Below, in pieces: positions 19,101-26,965 of a stretch of 64,000 nucleotides of DNA (position 1 is its first letter; every line of letters starts with the position of its first letter). Source of the stretch: Cryobacterium inferilacus (GTDB lineage Bacteria > Actinomycetota > Actinomycetes > Actinomycetales > Microbacteriaceae); contig NZ_JAIEUL010000002.1 of the NCBI RefSeq assembly GCF_019599185.1, positions 1 through 64,000 of the forward strand, written 5' to 3'. The position numbers and the translations under genes are program-made. The notes below the pieces were generated by a model, which was not told where the DNA came from, made no database searches, and saw only the letters and a list, made by a program, of their open reading frames with translations.

Positions 19101-19660
19101 ACACTGCCGGGGGTGCCGGGTTGGGCGAGGTGGCAGACGATCTCGAGGGCAACGGACTGCTCTGGCATCAGCCGCAGCCAGTCGGCCAGGTGCGCCCGCG
19201 CCGCAGTGTTGTCGCGGCGTTCGATGGCCATGCCCACGTCGGATGCCGGTCCAAGCAGGACCGTCAGCGAGCTCAAGCCGGCCAGCTGGGCGAGGCGTGA
19301 GCGCGGGATGCTCGGCGCCCGCCCTGGCACCCGCACCGTGGTCTCGTGGGCGCTGGAGACGGCCCGGCACAGGGCCGCGTAACCGCGCCCGGCGGTGCCG
19401 CCGTGCGCCAGCACGACCACCCGTCCCAGGGAGGCCAGGTCGTCATCGTCGTGCACCTCGAGATCGGCGCCGAGACCGGCGGCGATGCCCTCGGCCACGC
19501 AGGCCCGCACGTGCTTGACGGCCCCGTAGAGGCCGTCCCTGTCGGTGATCGCCAGGAAGGTCGCACCGTCGGCGGCCGCCTGCGCGGCGAGGGCCTCCGG
19601 CATGCTCACACCGAAGTGGGTGGAGTATGCGCTGGCGACGTGCAGGTGCGGGAAACTCAT
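16130..19660 (-). CDS. dnaE2: Error-prone DNA polymerase III alpha subunit
   Basis: The 1176-residue C-family polymerase copies damaged DNA during the SOS response. It has an N-terminal PHP domain (HLHVASAYSTHFGVS, with AITDRDGLYG), the polymerase core with GSGVGSVLNYA and the catalytic PDIDLDVE, a helix-hairpin-helix region and a C-terminal OB fold. ATG 19660 matches the conserved family N-terminus; the frame stays open to 20038, but that stretch is the DUF6504 gene in another frame. It starts seven bases after the DUF6504 stop and shares the SOS-controlled transcript. The imuA' and imuB genes that usually accompany dnaE2 are not in the window. An Ala-rich tail follows the OB fold. Confidence 0.95.
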   Translation of the reverse strand: MSFPHLHVASAYSTHFGVSMPEALAAQAAADGATFLAITDRDGLYGAVKHVRACVAEGIAAGLGADLEVHDDDDLASLGRVVVLAHGGTAGRGYAALCRAVSSAHETTVRVPGRAPSIPRSRLAQLAGLSSLTVLLGPASDVGMAIERRDNTAARAHLADWLRLMPEQSVALEIVCHLAQPGTPGSVAPATRMLALAEHAQLPAVLSNAVRYGTPGEAVTADLADAARHLTPLAQLEHLQATRLQAMHLQVNGQAWLKPAAAMRQVARMVVDAGQHSDGALALLLRDTQDLADRCALDPATDIGLGRPRMPEAGVIGIIGDPLTELWARARHGVDDRYTRVGASAVHAAHERLAHEMATVESLGFASYFLTVARVADIVRGMGIRIQARGSGVGSVLNYALHTSSVEPISNGLLWERFLSPERQTLPDIDLDVESARRHDIYRTIFDTFGGDRVSLMSMTNAYRGRGAVRDAGLALGLPDTQVSTIAKQMWRFNARDFRAALADKPELADLAAEVAGSAQLGQLVDLTARLDRLPRHISVHPCGVILSDASLLDRTPVQASGMGLPMSQFDKHDMDPMGLIKLDILGVRMQSAMAHALEEHHRLTGEQIDLDRVPLDDPATYELIRSTRTLGIFQLESPGQMELVGKLQPEVFNDLTVEISLFRPGPMQNNMPLTYLRARHGEVAPDYIHPRFESILRETKGVVIFHEQVMRLFDELTGCGLGYADVLRRHLGKPAQLPVIEAYVREHAALRGFVAGTVDRIWTVLAGFGSFGFAKAHGAAFALPTYQSAWLKTHHPAPFLAGLLTHDPGMWPKDLLVAEARVLGVPVLGLDVQKSGLDYRVEAVGETGQGIRMPLLELSGSSDAERARIVRHQPFSSLQDFRDRVHPRGRTFEALARVGALDSFIGHDRTRRHELLAHIQSLRGTAVVINDDQLAFEVPLPVLDYSGARFTAVTSLQLRGRTQSDLELLDTGLAVSGHRMRKYYPLFADLGVTPASELATLPGGTEVLLAGVRRATNTPPMRGGRRVVFVSLDDGTGPVSNVVFFHDAQERIGGGIFQTDLMLVRGRTRRSGARGVSVTGEDMWDLVAVAKERAKARARAAKAARAAALLDQEATEQEAAAQGAAVQGATGDGVPGTVVAGRDSRADPATATGPHPRRQVASGTAAFDLWSTRSA

Positions 19661-19667
19661 GGCGGGC

Positions 19668-19940
19668 TCAGCCCCAATCGAGCGAGAGCACCCAGGTGCC
19701 GTCGGCATCGTGGCGCAGGTCGTACCGGTGCTGTTCCTCGGTGCCGCGCGCGGCATCCACCCGCCAGAGTTCGGTGTCGATGCGGGTGGGCGTGCCGTCA
19801 TCCTCCCACCAGCGGGTGCGGGTGAAGACGGCCTGGGGCTGACCGATGACGGTGTGCTCGAATCGGTCCCAGACGAATGCCAGCGGGTCTCCGTCTGCGG
19901 AGAGTTCGACCTGCACCGCGGTGTCGATGATCTGGGGCAT
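19668..19940 (-). CDS. DUF6504 family protein
   Basis: The 90-residue protein (MPQIIDTAVQVEL start, FVWDRFEHTVI and TRTRWWEDD inside) matches the small DUF6504 proteins found just upstream of dnaE2 in many actinobacteria. No catalytic residues are evident. It is the first gene of the SOS-controlled transcript, 23 bases after the SOS box, which suggests a role in or beside translesion synthesis. ATG 19940 is used because the upstream frame crosses the operator. Confidence 0.85.
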   Translation of the reverse strand: MPQIIDTAVQVELSADGDPLAFVWDRFEHTVIGQPQAVFTRTRWWEDDGTPTRIDTELWRVDAARGTEEQHRYDLRHDADGTWVLSLDWG

Positions 19941-19963
19941 GGAGCGCCTTTCGAACGAGGGGA

Positions 19964-19979
19964 TCGAACAAATGTTCGA
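19964..19979. promoter_or_regulatory. SOS box (LexA operator)
   Basis: TCGAACAAATGTTCGA is a perfect palindrome matching the actinobacterial LexA consensus CGAAC-N4-GTTCG. It lies 24 bases before the DUF6504 start, so DNA damage should induce DUF6504-dnaE2. Confidence 0.92.
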
Positions 19980-20107
19980 TATTCGAAAGTGTAGGTCACT
20001 CCTCCGACAGGCGCCAGCGGGAGGGCCCGCTTTTCCAATCTCGGCCGGGCGAGCGTAGCATTTCAGTGGGACGTCAGGCACGACTGCGCCGGCCCCTGGA
20101 GGTACAC

Positions 20108-20920
20108 ATGTCACTCAAAGTGGAGGCTCAGCCCGCGCGTTCGGCGGAACCGGACACCTCTCCCGTCGACTCCACGGTGGAGACACCGCCGGCTCCGGTT
20201 GCGCTGGTCACCGGGGCCGGATCGATCATCGGTCGCGCCGTGGTCGCCAGGCTCCTGGCCAACGGTTACGCGGTGGCCGGCGTGGATGTACAGGAGACCG
20301 AGCCCCTGAGTGAGAAACACCTCGTGCTGGTGGGCGATGTCGGCGTCGAAGCGGACTCCAACCACGCGGTGACGCAGGCCCTGGACACCTTCGGCCGGCT
20401 GGACTCCGCCGTGCTGCACGCCGACATCGGTGCATCCCGTTCGTTGCGGGTTCCCGGCAGCGTCGCAGAGGGCGAGCGCCTGCTCGCGCGCAATCTCAAC
20501 AGCATCGCGCTGGGCATCCAGTCTGCGGTGAACGGACTCTCGCTCGACGGTCACCGCAGCATCGTCGCCACGGCCTCCGTGGCCGGCCTGCTCGCCGACC
20601 CGGGCAACTGGGCCTACCACGCGTCGAAGATCGCCATGATCGACCTGGTGCGCTCGTCTGCGCTCACCTACGCGGCGAGGGGGATCCGGGTGAACAACGT
20701 GGCCTCGGGGCTGGTGCGCGCCGACGCGGGCGACCCCAACCCGGCCGACCAGTCCTTCGGGCGGGATTTCTCCCGCCGCATCCCGCTCTGCCGGTTGGCC
20801 GAGCCCGCCGAGATCGCCGAGGTGATCGCCTTCCTGCTCTCTCCGGCGGCCTCCTACGTCACCGGGATCACCGTCGCGGCCGACGGCGGGCTGACGGCAT
20901 CCGCGGGCCTGGTCTTCTGA
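20108..20920 (+). CDS. Short-chain dehydrogenase/reductase
   Basis: The 270-residue protein has a Rossmann fold with VTGAGSIIGRAV for NAD(P) binding (about residues 42-55) and the YHASK active site, with Ser in TASVAG at the expected spacing. The NNAG motif is replaced by LHADIG. The first 35 residues are a Pro/Thr-rich extension before the fold. ATG 20108 follows CTGGAGG, while the in-frame ATG at 20066 has no site. The substrate cannot be inferred and the gene stands alone, divergent from the SOS transcript. Confidence 0.88.
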   Translation: MSLKVEAQPARSAEPDTSPVDSTVETPPAPVALVTGAGSIIGRAVVARLLANGYAVAGVDVQETEPLSEKHLVLVGDVGVEADSNHAVTQALDTFGRLDSAVLHADIGASRSLRVPGSVAEGERLLARNLNSIALGIQSAVNGLSLDGHRSIVATASVAGLLADPGNWAYHASKIAMIDLVRSSALTYAARGIRVNNVASGLVRADAGDPNPADQSFGRDFSRRIPLCRLAEPAEIAEVIAFLLSPAASYVTGITVAADGGLTASAGLVF

Positions 20921-21179
20921 CCGGGCGATCGCAGCTGAATCGGGCAACCTGCCAATGCCCTGACCAAACCGCGACCATTCCGAGCCGGACCGATCGAGGT
21001 GGCAGAATGTCGCTTCGGGGCAAACCGTTCACCGGGTTGCTCCGAACGACTAACGGAGACCCGTGGCTGGCAGCGTTGCTGGCCGGGGTGTCACACCGGC
21101 GAGGAGCGCTTGTGCGCGGCTGCGTCGCGGGATCGTGTTGCGGAATGATGGCGGATGCATCCGCCGAGAGGGAGGCATC

Positions 21180-23324
21180 GTGGGGACCCACACAACGCTG
21201 GATGCGATCAGGGACGCCGACGGCATCCTGGCCGGCATCCGCTACGCAGACGATCTGACCATCGCCGCGAGCCGGGACGGCGGCAACCGGGCCGTGCGCC
21301 TGCTCGCCCAGGCCGCGCTCGATCCCACCGACCAGGTCACCGCCATCGCCGCAGTGCACGCCCTGGCGCAGGTTTTCGACGAGTCAGCCGATGACGTCCT
21401 GGCCACGCTGCTCGAACACGAATCCGGCTTCCTCCGCGAGCACGCCGCGTGGGCCTTCGGCACCAGGCTGCCTCGATTCGACGCCATCGCCGGGCTGTTC
21501 CGCATGGTCGTCGACGGCGGCTTCGCCGGCATGATCGCCCAGCGCACCCTCGAAACCTGGGCATCATCCGTTCCCGAACACGTGGCCCTGGCCGCAGAGG
21601 GGGCCATGCTCGGTGTCGCCGATCCGGCCGCCCGTGCCCGACTCGTCGAGACCATCGGCCTCATCACCGGTCGTATCCCACAGCGGATGCTGGCCCGCAT
21701 CGCGGCCGACCCGGCGGAAGGGCTCGACGCGCGAGCGGCCGCTGTCGCCGCCCTGGGCGACCGGCCGGCGACAGACGCCGCCATCACGCTCGTCAGCGAT
21801 CTGGCCCGCGGCGACGACGACCTGGCCGAGGTGGCCAGGCTCGCCCTGCTCGACCTCACCGTGCCCGCCTACCCGCGGGCGCCGTGGAGTCAGGGCCAGA
21901 CCGTGGCCCAGCTCTTCCTACACGCCGACATCGATGGTGCACTCAGCCAGGTCGGCTCCGGCGACAACGGCGGCATCGCCACCCTGCTGGTGCGCCTGGG
22001 TGACGCCCTCGTCGCCGGTGAGTCGCCGGCCGTCGACCGGGTGCTCACCCTCTCCAGGGGTGGCCCCGCGGATGCCCTGGCCTGCCTGCCCGAGGTGAGC
22101 TCCACCCTGTCCGGCCACGCCTTCGCGACGGTGCCCTTCCTCGGCGCACCCATTTCCTCCGCCGACTCCTGGCCGAGACGGGTGGCCGTGCAGCGCGGCA
22201 TCCGCCGTATTCTGCGCGCCGCAGGCACCGTCGACGTCGTGCACCTGCGGATGGCCGACGTCGGCACCCTGGCGGCCTCGACCGTCGCCCGCGAACTGGA
22301 GATCCCGGTGGTCTTCACGGTCGCTCCAGACCCGCACAGCGTCATCAACGCCATGGACGCGGCCGGTTCGCTCACCCGCGCCAACTTCGGCGCCGTCGAC
22401 GAGGTCGAGCACTTCTGGTTCCGCGCCCGGCTGGTGCAACGGATGGCCGCCGACGCCGCCCACACCGTGCTCTTCCCCCGCCCCGAGCTGGAGCGGGACA
22501 TGCGCACCCTGGTCGGAATCGACATCACCGCGCACCCCGAGCGCCACTCGGTCGTGGCCGAGGGCATCGATCTCAGCGTGATCGACCGGTCGGTGGCCGC
22601 CGCGGTCGCGGAGGACTCGAGCGAGTTCGCCGACCTGGACACCCTGCTGCAGACCCTGCCGGCCGAGCGCCGTCACCTGCCGCTGGCCGTGACCGTGGGT
22701 CGGCTGCACCGGGTGAAGGGCATGGCCACCCTGGTGCACGCCTGGGCCGATGACGCCGCACTACGCGAGCGCTGCAACCTGCTCATCGTCGGAGGAGACC
22801 TCGCCCACCCGACGCAGGACGAACGCGGCCAGCTCGACCTGATCGGCACGGCGATTCCCCTGGACACCGCGGCCGAGCACGGCCTGCTGCTGGCCGGCCA
22901 CCGGGCCAACGATTCGGTCGCCCGCTGGCTGGCCGCCGCCCGGTACGGCCGACCTGGCCTGGCCGCCCCGAACGGTGTGTACGTCTGCGCGAGCATGAAG
23001 GAAGAATTCGGCATCGCCCTGCTCGAGGCCATGGCCACCGGCCTCACCGTCGTGGCCCCGAACGCCGGCGGACCGGCCACCTATGTCGAGGACGGCACTA
23101 CCGGATTCCTGGTCAACACCGCGGATGCCGACCGTCTTGCCGGCGGGATCACCGACGCCCTCGACCTGGCCGGCGGCCCGTTCGGTGCGGAGTTCGCCCA
23201 GCGCGCCGCGGACATGGTCGCGGGCACCTTCGCGATCCAGGCCATGGCCGGCACCCTCGCCGAGGTCTACAGCTCGGTCGCCGAAGCCCAGGCCGCCCTC
23301 AACTTTGCGTTGAGCGCCTCATGA
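21180..23324 (+). CDS. HEAT-repeat/GT4 glycosyltransferase fusion
   Basis: The 714-residue protein has an N-terminal half of Ala-rich helical repeats of HEAT type (about 1-260, for example LEHESGFLREHAAWAFG) and a C-terminal GT4 glycosyltransferase. Nucleotide-sugar binding is marked by VTVGRLHRVKGM and CASMKEEFGIALLEAMATGL, with the E-x7-E pattern. GTG 21180 follows GAGGGAGG; an in-frame GTG at 21063 is possible but weaker. It overlaps the next glycosyltransferase gene by four bases, so the two enzymes are probably made together. The HEAT part could bind a partner or acceptor. The product is unknown. Confidence 0.85.
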   Translation: MGTHTTLDAIRDADGILAGIRYADDLTIAASRDGGNRAVRLLAQAALDPTDQVTAIAAVHALAQVFDESADDVLATLLEHESGFLREHAAWAFGTRLPRFDAIAGLFRMVVDGGFAGMIAQRTLETWASSVPEHVALAAEGAMLGVADPAARARLVETIGLITGRIPQRMLARIAADPAEGLDARAAAVAALGDRPATDAAITLVSDLARGDDDLAEVARLALLDLTVPAYPRAPWSQGQTVAQLFLHADIDGALSQVGSGDNGGIATLLVRLGDALVAGESPAVDRVLTLSRGGPADALACLPEVSSTLSGHAFATVPFLGAPISSADSWPRRVAVQRGIRRILRAAGTVDVVHLRMADVGTLAASTVARELEIPVVFTVAPDPHSVINAMDAAGSLTRANFGAVDEVEHFWFRARLVQRMAADAAHTVLFPRPELERDMRTLVGIDITAHPERHSVVAEGIDLSVIDRSVAAAVAEDSSEFADLDTLLQTLPAERRHLPLAVTVGRLHRVKGMATLVHAWADDAALRERCNLLIVGGDLAHPTQDERGQLDLIGTAIPLDTAAEHGLLLAGHRANDSVARWLAAARYGRPGLAAPNGVYVCASMKEEFGIALLEAMATGLTVVAPNAGGPATYVEDGTTGFLVNTADADRLAGGITDALDLAGGPFGAEFAQRAADMVAGTFAIQAMAGTLAEVYSSVAEAQAALNFALSAS

Positions 23325-24649
23325 CCCTCCTCATCATCAGCCCGGACTACGCGTCCCACCTGTTCCCGCTCGCGACCCTCGGTACCGCCTGGCAGGCGGC
23401 CGGTGAGCGTGTGGTGGTGGCCAGCGGACCCGCCACGGCCCAGATCGTCGCCGACTTCGGTTTTGAACGCGTGAATCTGCAGCTCGGCCGCGGGTCCAAC
23501 CCCGGCACGATCCGCGCCGAAGACCAGCCCACCGGAGAGGACGACGCCCTGCGCGGTTTCTTCGACGCCACCCGGGTCGGCCTCGTCGAGACGCTCAGGT
23601 TCCAGGCAGAGGCCCGCAGCAGCGACCTGCTCTGGAACCCCGTCGTGGTGGCCCGCGAGGTGCAGCGCATCATCGCCGAGGTGAAGCCGGACCAGGTGAT
23701 CGTGGATCACCTCGCCTTCAGCGCACGGCTGGCCCTGATCAGCGCAGGGGTGCGGCACGCCGACGTCGTGCTCGGGCATCCGACCGCCCTGCCCGTTGGT
23801 GACGAGGTGTACGGCTCGCCGGTACAGTGGCCCGTCGCATTCACCCCGGATGCCGACGAACTCACCCAGCTGCGGCTGCTCTGCGAGCGGGTGCGCGACG
23901 ACTTCACCCTGCAGTGGAACGACGCCCTCCTGCAGCTGGACCCGGCCGCGCCGCCCAGCGGTGACGCGTTCACCGAGACCGGTGACGTTCTGCTGCTGAA
24001 CTACCCGGCCGAGCTGCACGATCCCGCGCGCACGGCGCTGCTGCCCGAGCACGCCTTCCTCGGCTCCGCGGTGCGCACAGAGGCCGATGACCCAGCGGTC
24101 ATCCGCTGGCTGGCCGAGGTCGATGACCGTCCCCTCGTCTACGTCAGCTTCGGCAGCTTCCTGTCGGTGCGCGGTGACGTGCTCGCCCGGGTGGCCCAGG
24201 CCCTACGCGGCCTCGACGTGAACGTGGCCATCGCCGTCGGTTCCACCGAGGCGAGCGAGCTCGGCCCCATTCCCGAGTCCTGGCTGGTGCGATCGTTCCT
24301 GCCCCAGGTGGCGCTGCTGGGCCGGTCCGCGTTGGCCGTCACCCACGGCGGCAACAACTCCGTCACCGAGGCCATGACCGCCGGGGTGCCGCTGCTGGTG
24401 CTGCCGTTCTCCACCGACCAGTTCGCCGGTGCCGCCGCGCTCGACGACTGCGGTTTCGGGCTGTCCCTCGACCCGAACACCGCCACCCCGGATGAGCTGC
24501 GGCAGGCGGCTGCGGCGCTGCTCGAGCTCGGCGGCGAACCCCGGGCGCGGCTGACCGCCCTCAGCGCGTCGCTGGCGAACGATGCCGGCCCGCGCCGGGC
24601 CTACGCGGCGCTGCAGGAGCTGCCGAACACGGCCAGGCCGGCGGCCTAA
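23321..24649 (+). CDS. GT1 (MGT/UGT-like) glycosyltransferase
   Basis: The 442-residue GT-B enzyme shows the UGT-like C-terminal signature VYVSFGSFLS followed by FLPQVALLGRSALAVTHGGNNSVTEAM and PFSTDQFAGAA. Such enzymes move a sugar from a nucleotide donor to small molecules or lipids. The N-terminal half starts LLIISPDYASHLFPLATLG, consistent with an acceptor domain. It is translationally coupled to the HEAT/GT4 gene through ATGA, and its stop lies inside a hairpin shared with the convergent DUF2017 gene. Confidence 0.87.
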   Translation: MTLLIISPDYASHLFPLATLGTAWQAAGERVVVASGPATAQIVADFGFERVNLQLGRGSNPGTIRAEDQPTGEDDALRGFFDATRVGLVETLRFQAEARSSDLLWNPVVVAREVQRIIAEVKPDQVIVDHLAFSARLALISAGVRHADVVLGHPTALPVGDEVYGSPVQWPVAFTPDADELTQLRLLCERVRDDFTLQWNDALLQLDPAAPPSGDAFTETGDVLLLNYPAELHDPARTALLPEHAFLGSAVRTEADDPAVIRWLAEVDDRPLVYVSFGSFLSVRGDVLARVAQALRGLDVNVAIAVGSTEASELGPIPESWLVRSFLPQVALLGRSALAVTHGGNNSVTEAMTAGVPLLVLPFSTDQFAGAAALDDCGFGLSLDPNTATPDELRQAAAALLELGGEPRARLTALSASLANDAGPRRAYAALQELPNTARPAA

Positions 24650-24687
24650 GCGCCTGGCCGCCCCTCAGTTAGGCCGGGGCGGGCGCT
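24649..24687. terminator. Putative bidirectional terminator
   Basis: AGCGCC...CGCCCC on the left pairs with GGGGCGGGCGCT on the right, with a four-base bulge and an 11-base loop. It sits between two converging genes and covers both stop codons. There is no long T tract. Confidence 0.4.
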
Positions 24688-25258
24688 AGGCGTCGATCGC
24701 GTAGACGAGGGACTCCTGCACCATGCCCAGCCAGTTGTAGATGTCGTTCACCACTCGGGAGTCCTCGTCGTCCAGGCCCGGGGTGCCAGAAGAGTCGATC
24801 TGCAGGCGATCCGCCACCACGAGGCGCAGGTCGGTGAGAGTACGCAGCCAGGATTGCACCTGCGGTTCATCGAGCACGATCGGCACCGGCAGCGGGTCGT
24901 GCACCGGCAATCCGGAGTCACCCGTGCCGGTATCGGTCGAGGCATCCGCCGGGTCGGATGCCGCGAACGGTTCGTCGTCACCCAGCGCGGCGAGCAGAGC
25001 GCCGGCGTTGGCGAGCTTGCCCTCGATCAGCCCGTCGGCCGTGAACCGGCGGAACTCGGCGGCGGCCTCCGGATCGTCCGGGTAGGCGGCCGGCAGCAGC
25101 CGGTGGATCGCCGGCTGGGCGAGCATGGCCGCATCCTCGGTGTCGACGGAGGCCAGCAGCTGCAGAAGCTGGGAGGTGACATGGCGCAACAGGTCGACCT
25201 CGACGGGTTCGAACATCGCCGAGACCGTGCCGGAGTCGTCCCGGCGGAATTCCATCAT
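24686..25258 (-). CDS. DUF2017 family protein
   Basis: The 190-residue, mostly helical protein matches the actinobacterial DUF2017 family (ATG in MMEFRRDDSG, then LLRHVTSQLLQLL and RLLPAAYPDDPEAAAEFRR). It follows clpS by 54 bases on the same strand. That pairing is conserved in actinobacteria and suggests a link to ClpS-dependent proteolysis. No biochemical function is established. A Pro/Thr/Asp-rich loop is inserted around residues 98-118. Confidence 0.88.
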   Translation of the reverse strand: MMEFRRDDSGTVSAMFEPVEVDLLRHVTSQLLQLLASVDTEDAAMLAQPAIHRLLPAAYPDDPEAAAEFRRFTADGLIEGKLANAGALLAALGDDEPFAASDPADASTDTGTGDSGLPVHDPLPVPIVLDEPQVQSWLRTLTDLRLVVADRLQIDSSGTPGLDDEDSRVVNDIYNWLGMVQESLVYAIDA

Positions 25259-25312
25259 GCTGCCCCGCTCAACGGTTGAACCTCATTGGATGAAGATCAC
25301 TCTCCTGCACTG

Positions 25313-25597
25313 TCATTCTTCGGCCCTGTCCAGGGTGGCCCAGAGGCCGTAGCCGTGCATGGCCTCGACGTGGCGTTCCATCGATTCCCGGTCGCCAGTG
25401 GCCACGATGGCCCGCCCATTGTTGTGCACCTGCAGCATGAGTCGTTCGGCCTCGGCAGCGGTCACGCCGAAGTAGCTGCGGAAGACGTAGGCCACGTAGG
25501 ACATCAGGTTGACCGGGTCGTCCCACACCACGGTCACCCAGGGGCGATCGAGGGAGATCGCCTCTCGGACACGGGTGGATTCATCGATCTGGGGCAC
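25313..25597 (-). CDS. clpS: ATP-dependent Clp protease adaptor ClpS
   Basis: The 94-residue adaptor delivers N-degron substrates to the ClpA/ClpC-ClpP protease. The family signature [17 protein letters not shown] and the [12 protein letters not shown] strand are present, with the Asp and Asn of the N-degron pocket in WDDPVN. The start is a GTG at 25597. It is followed by the DUF2017 gene and divergent from the HNH nuclease gene. Confidence 0.95.
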   Translation of the reverse strand: MPQIDESTRVREAISLDRPWVTVVWDDPVNLMSYVAYVFRSYFGVTAAEAERLMLQVHNNGRAIVATGDRESMERHVEAMHGYGLWATLDRAEE

Positions 25598-25664
25598 CGG
25601 TTAAGCCTCACACGCCCGCGCCGATCCTGCCACCACCGGGTGGCATCGGGTGGCACCTCGGGGC

Positions 25665-26564
25665 ATGGCAGGATGGGGAGATCGTGAGAAACCCGCACCG
25701 TCAGACACCAGCGTGAGTCGCCGCAGCACCACCCGTTCCTCCCGTTCCAGGCGACGCGGACTCCACGGTCAGAGCCCCCGTCTGCTGCTCAGCCTGTTCC
25801 TGGTGGCATTCGTCGTGGCCGGCGTCACCTCCCTCACGAACGGCCAGGCCGGCCAGCTCGCTCCACAGCAGGACACAGCGCAGGGCACAGCGCCGGTCAC
25901 CCCGGTTCCGGTGCCCCAGTCAGCGCTCACCAGCACCGAGGCCCTCGCGCTGGTCGCCGCATTGCCGGATGCCGTCTACACCGACAACGGCAGCTACGCG
26001 GGCAACCGCGAGGAGCTGTTCGGGGATGCCTGGTCCTTCGACTTCGACCAGAACGGTTGCGACACCCGCAACGACATCCTCGCCCGTGACCTCGTTGCCA
26101 CCGACATCGACCCCGCCACCTGCCGGGTGTACACGGGCATCCTCACCGACCCGTACACGGGTGAGACCATCGATTTCGTGCGCGGCCAGGACACCTCGGC
26201 CGACGTGCAGATCGATCACCTGCTGCCGTTGAAGGCCGTCTACGCCACCGGGGGAGAGGCCTGGCCGGCCGAGAAGCGCGAGGCGCTGGCCAACGACCCG
26301 GTCAACCTGCTCGCCGTCAAGGGCACCGAGAACTCGTCGAAATCCGATTCGCTGCCGAGCGAATGGCTGCCCGGCTTCTACCCAGACATCTCCGACCGGC
26401 ACGACCTGGGCCAGCGCGTGGTGTGGGACGACCTGCCGGCCGATACCAGTCTGCAGTGCTGGTATATCGACAAGCTGGTACCGGTCTTCGTTGCCTACGA
26501 GCTGGGTGTCACCCCTGAGGACAGGGCCGCCATGTCGGCCGTGCTGGAGTCCTGCCCCGCTTGA
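25665..26564 (+). CDS. Membrane-anchored HNH endonuclease family protein (DUF1524-like)
   Basis: The protein has a basic, Ser/Arg-rich N-terminus, one membrane segment (LLLSLFLVAFVVAGVTSL) and an extracytoplasmic nuclease-like domain. The HNH core is DVQIDHLLPLK, followed by ANDPVNLLAV and NSSKSDSLPSEWLP. These are the His, Asn and Lys landmarks of secreted GmrSD/DUF1524-type nucleases. Cys pairs (GCD and TCR) may be bridged. The start is uncertain: ATG 25665, GTG 25650 and GTG 25713 are all possible, and the last gives a normal signal anchor. A role in extracellular DNA breakdown is inferred from the family. Confidence 0.85.
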   Translation: MAGWGDREKPAPSDTSVSRRSTTRSSRSRRRGLHGQSPRLLLSLFLVAFVVAGVTSLTNGQAGQLAPQQDTAQGTAPVTPVPVPQSALTSTEALALVAALPDAVYTDNGSYAGNREELFGDAWSFDFDQNGCDTRNDILARDLVATDIDPATCRVYTGILTDPYTGETIDFVRGQDTSADVQIDHLLPLKAVYATGGEAWPAEKREALANDPVNLLAVKGTENSSKSDSLPSEWLPGFYPDISDRHDLGQRVVWDDLPADTSLQCWYIDKLVPVFVAYELGVTPEDRAAMSAVLESCPA

Positions 26565-26567
26565 TGC

Positions 26568-26602
26568 TTGACAGTCTCACTACTTAGAGAGACTATGTAG
26601 TC
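26568..26602 (+). promoter_or_regulatory. Promoter and operator of a probably leaderless padR operon
   Basis: TTGACA (26568-26573) and GACTAT (26591-26596) are 17 bp apart, which places the transcription start at about the ATG at 26603. The -10 lies in GACTA-TG-TAGTC (26591-26602), a short palindrome, and GTCTC/GAGAC arms lie just upstream. These suit autoregulation by PadR. Confidence 0.55.
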
Positions 26603-26965
26603 ATGACCGACACGAGTTCCGACTGGCCAAGTGACTGGCTGCGGGCGACGCTGGGCTTCCTGGCCCTGCGAGCCCTGGCGGCCGGACCCTCCTACGGCTA
26701 CGCCATCATCGGTGACCTCGAGACGCACGGGTTCGGCACGATCAAGGGCGGAACGCTGTATCCGCTCCTCACCCGCTACGAGACCGCCGGGCTCGTAGTC
26801 ACCGAATGGCGGGCGGGGGACGGCGGCCCCGGACGCAAGTACTTCGCCCTCACCGACCACGGCCGCGAGGAACTCGCGCGCCTCAGCGAACACTGGCAGA
26901 GCTTCGCCGACACCAGCATCCGCTATCTCGACCCCGAACGGCCCTCGAAGGAGACGCAGACATGA
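26603..26965 (+). CDS. PadR family transcriptional regulator
   Basis: The 120-residue regulator has a PadR winged helix: FLALRALAAGPSYGYAII, GTIKGGTLYPLLTRYETAGLV and the wing GPGRKYFALTDHGREEL. No long C-terminal helix domain is present, as in short PadR proteins. ATG 26603 sits at the predicted transcription start, so the mRNA may be leaderless. It overlaps the next membrane-protein gene by four bases, a common pairing in which PadR controls its membrane-protein partner. Confidence 0.93.
   Translation: MTDTSSDWPSDWLRATLGFLALRALAAGPSYGYAIIGDLETHGFGTIKGGTLYPLLTRYETAGLVVTEWRAGDGGPGRKYFALTDHGREELARLSEHWQSFADTSIRYLDPERPSKETQT

Noticed and set aside
21007-21258. Short open frame of 83 codons before the HEAT/GT4 gene
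   Set aside because: Cys/Trp-rich, no ribosome-binding site, overlaps the real start in another frame, no recognisable domain.
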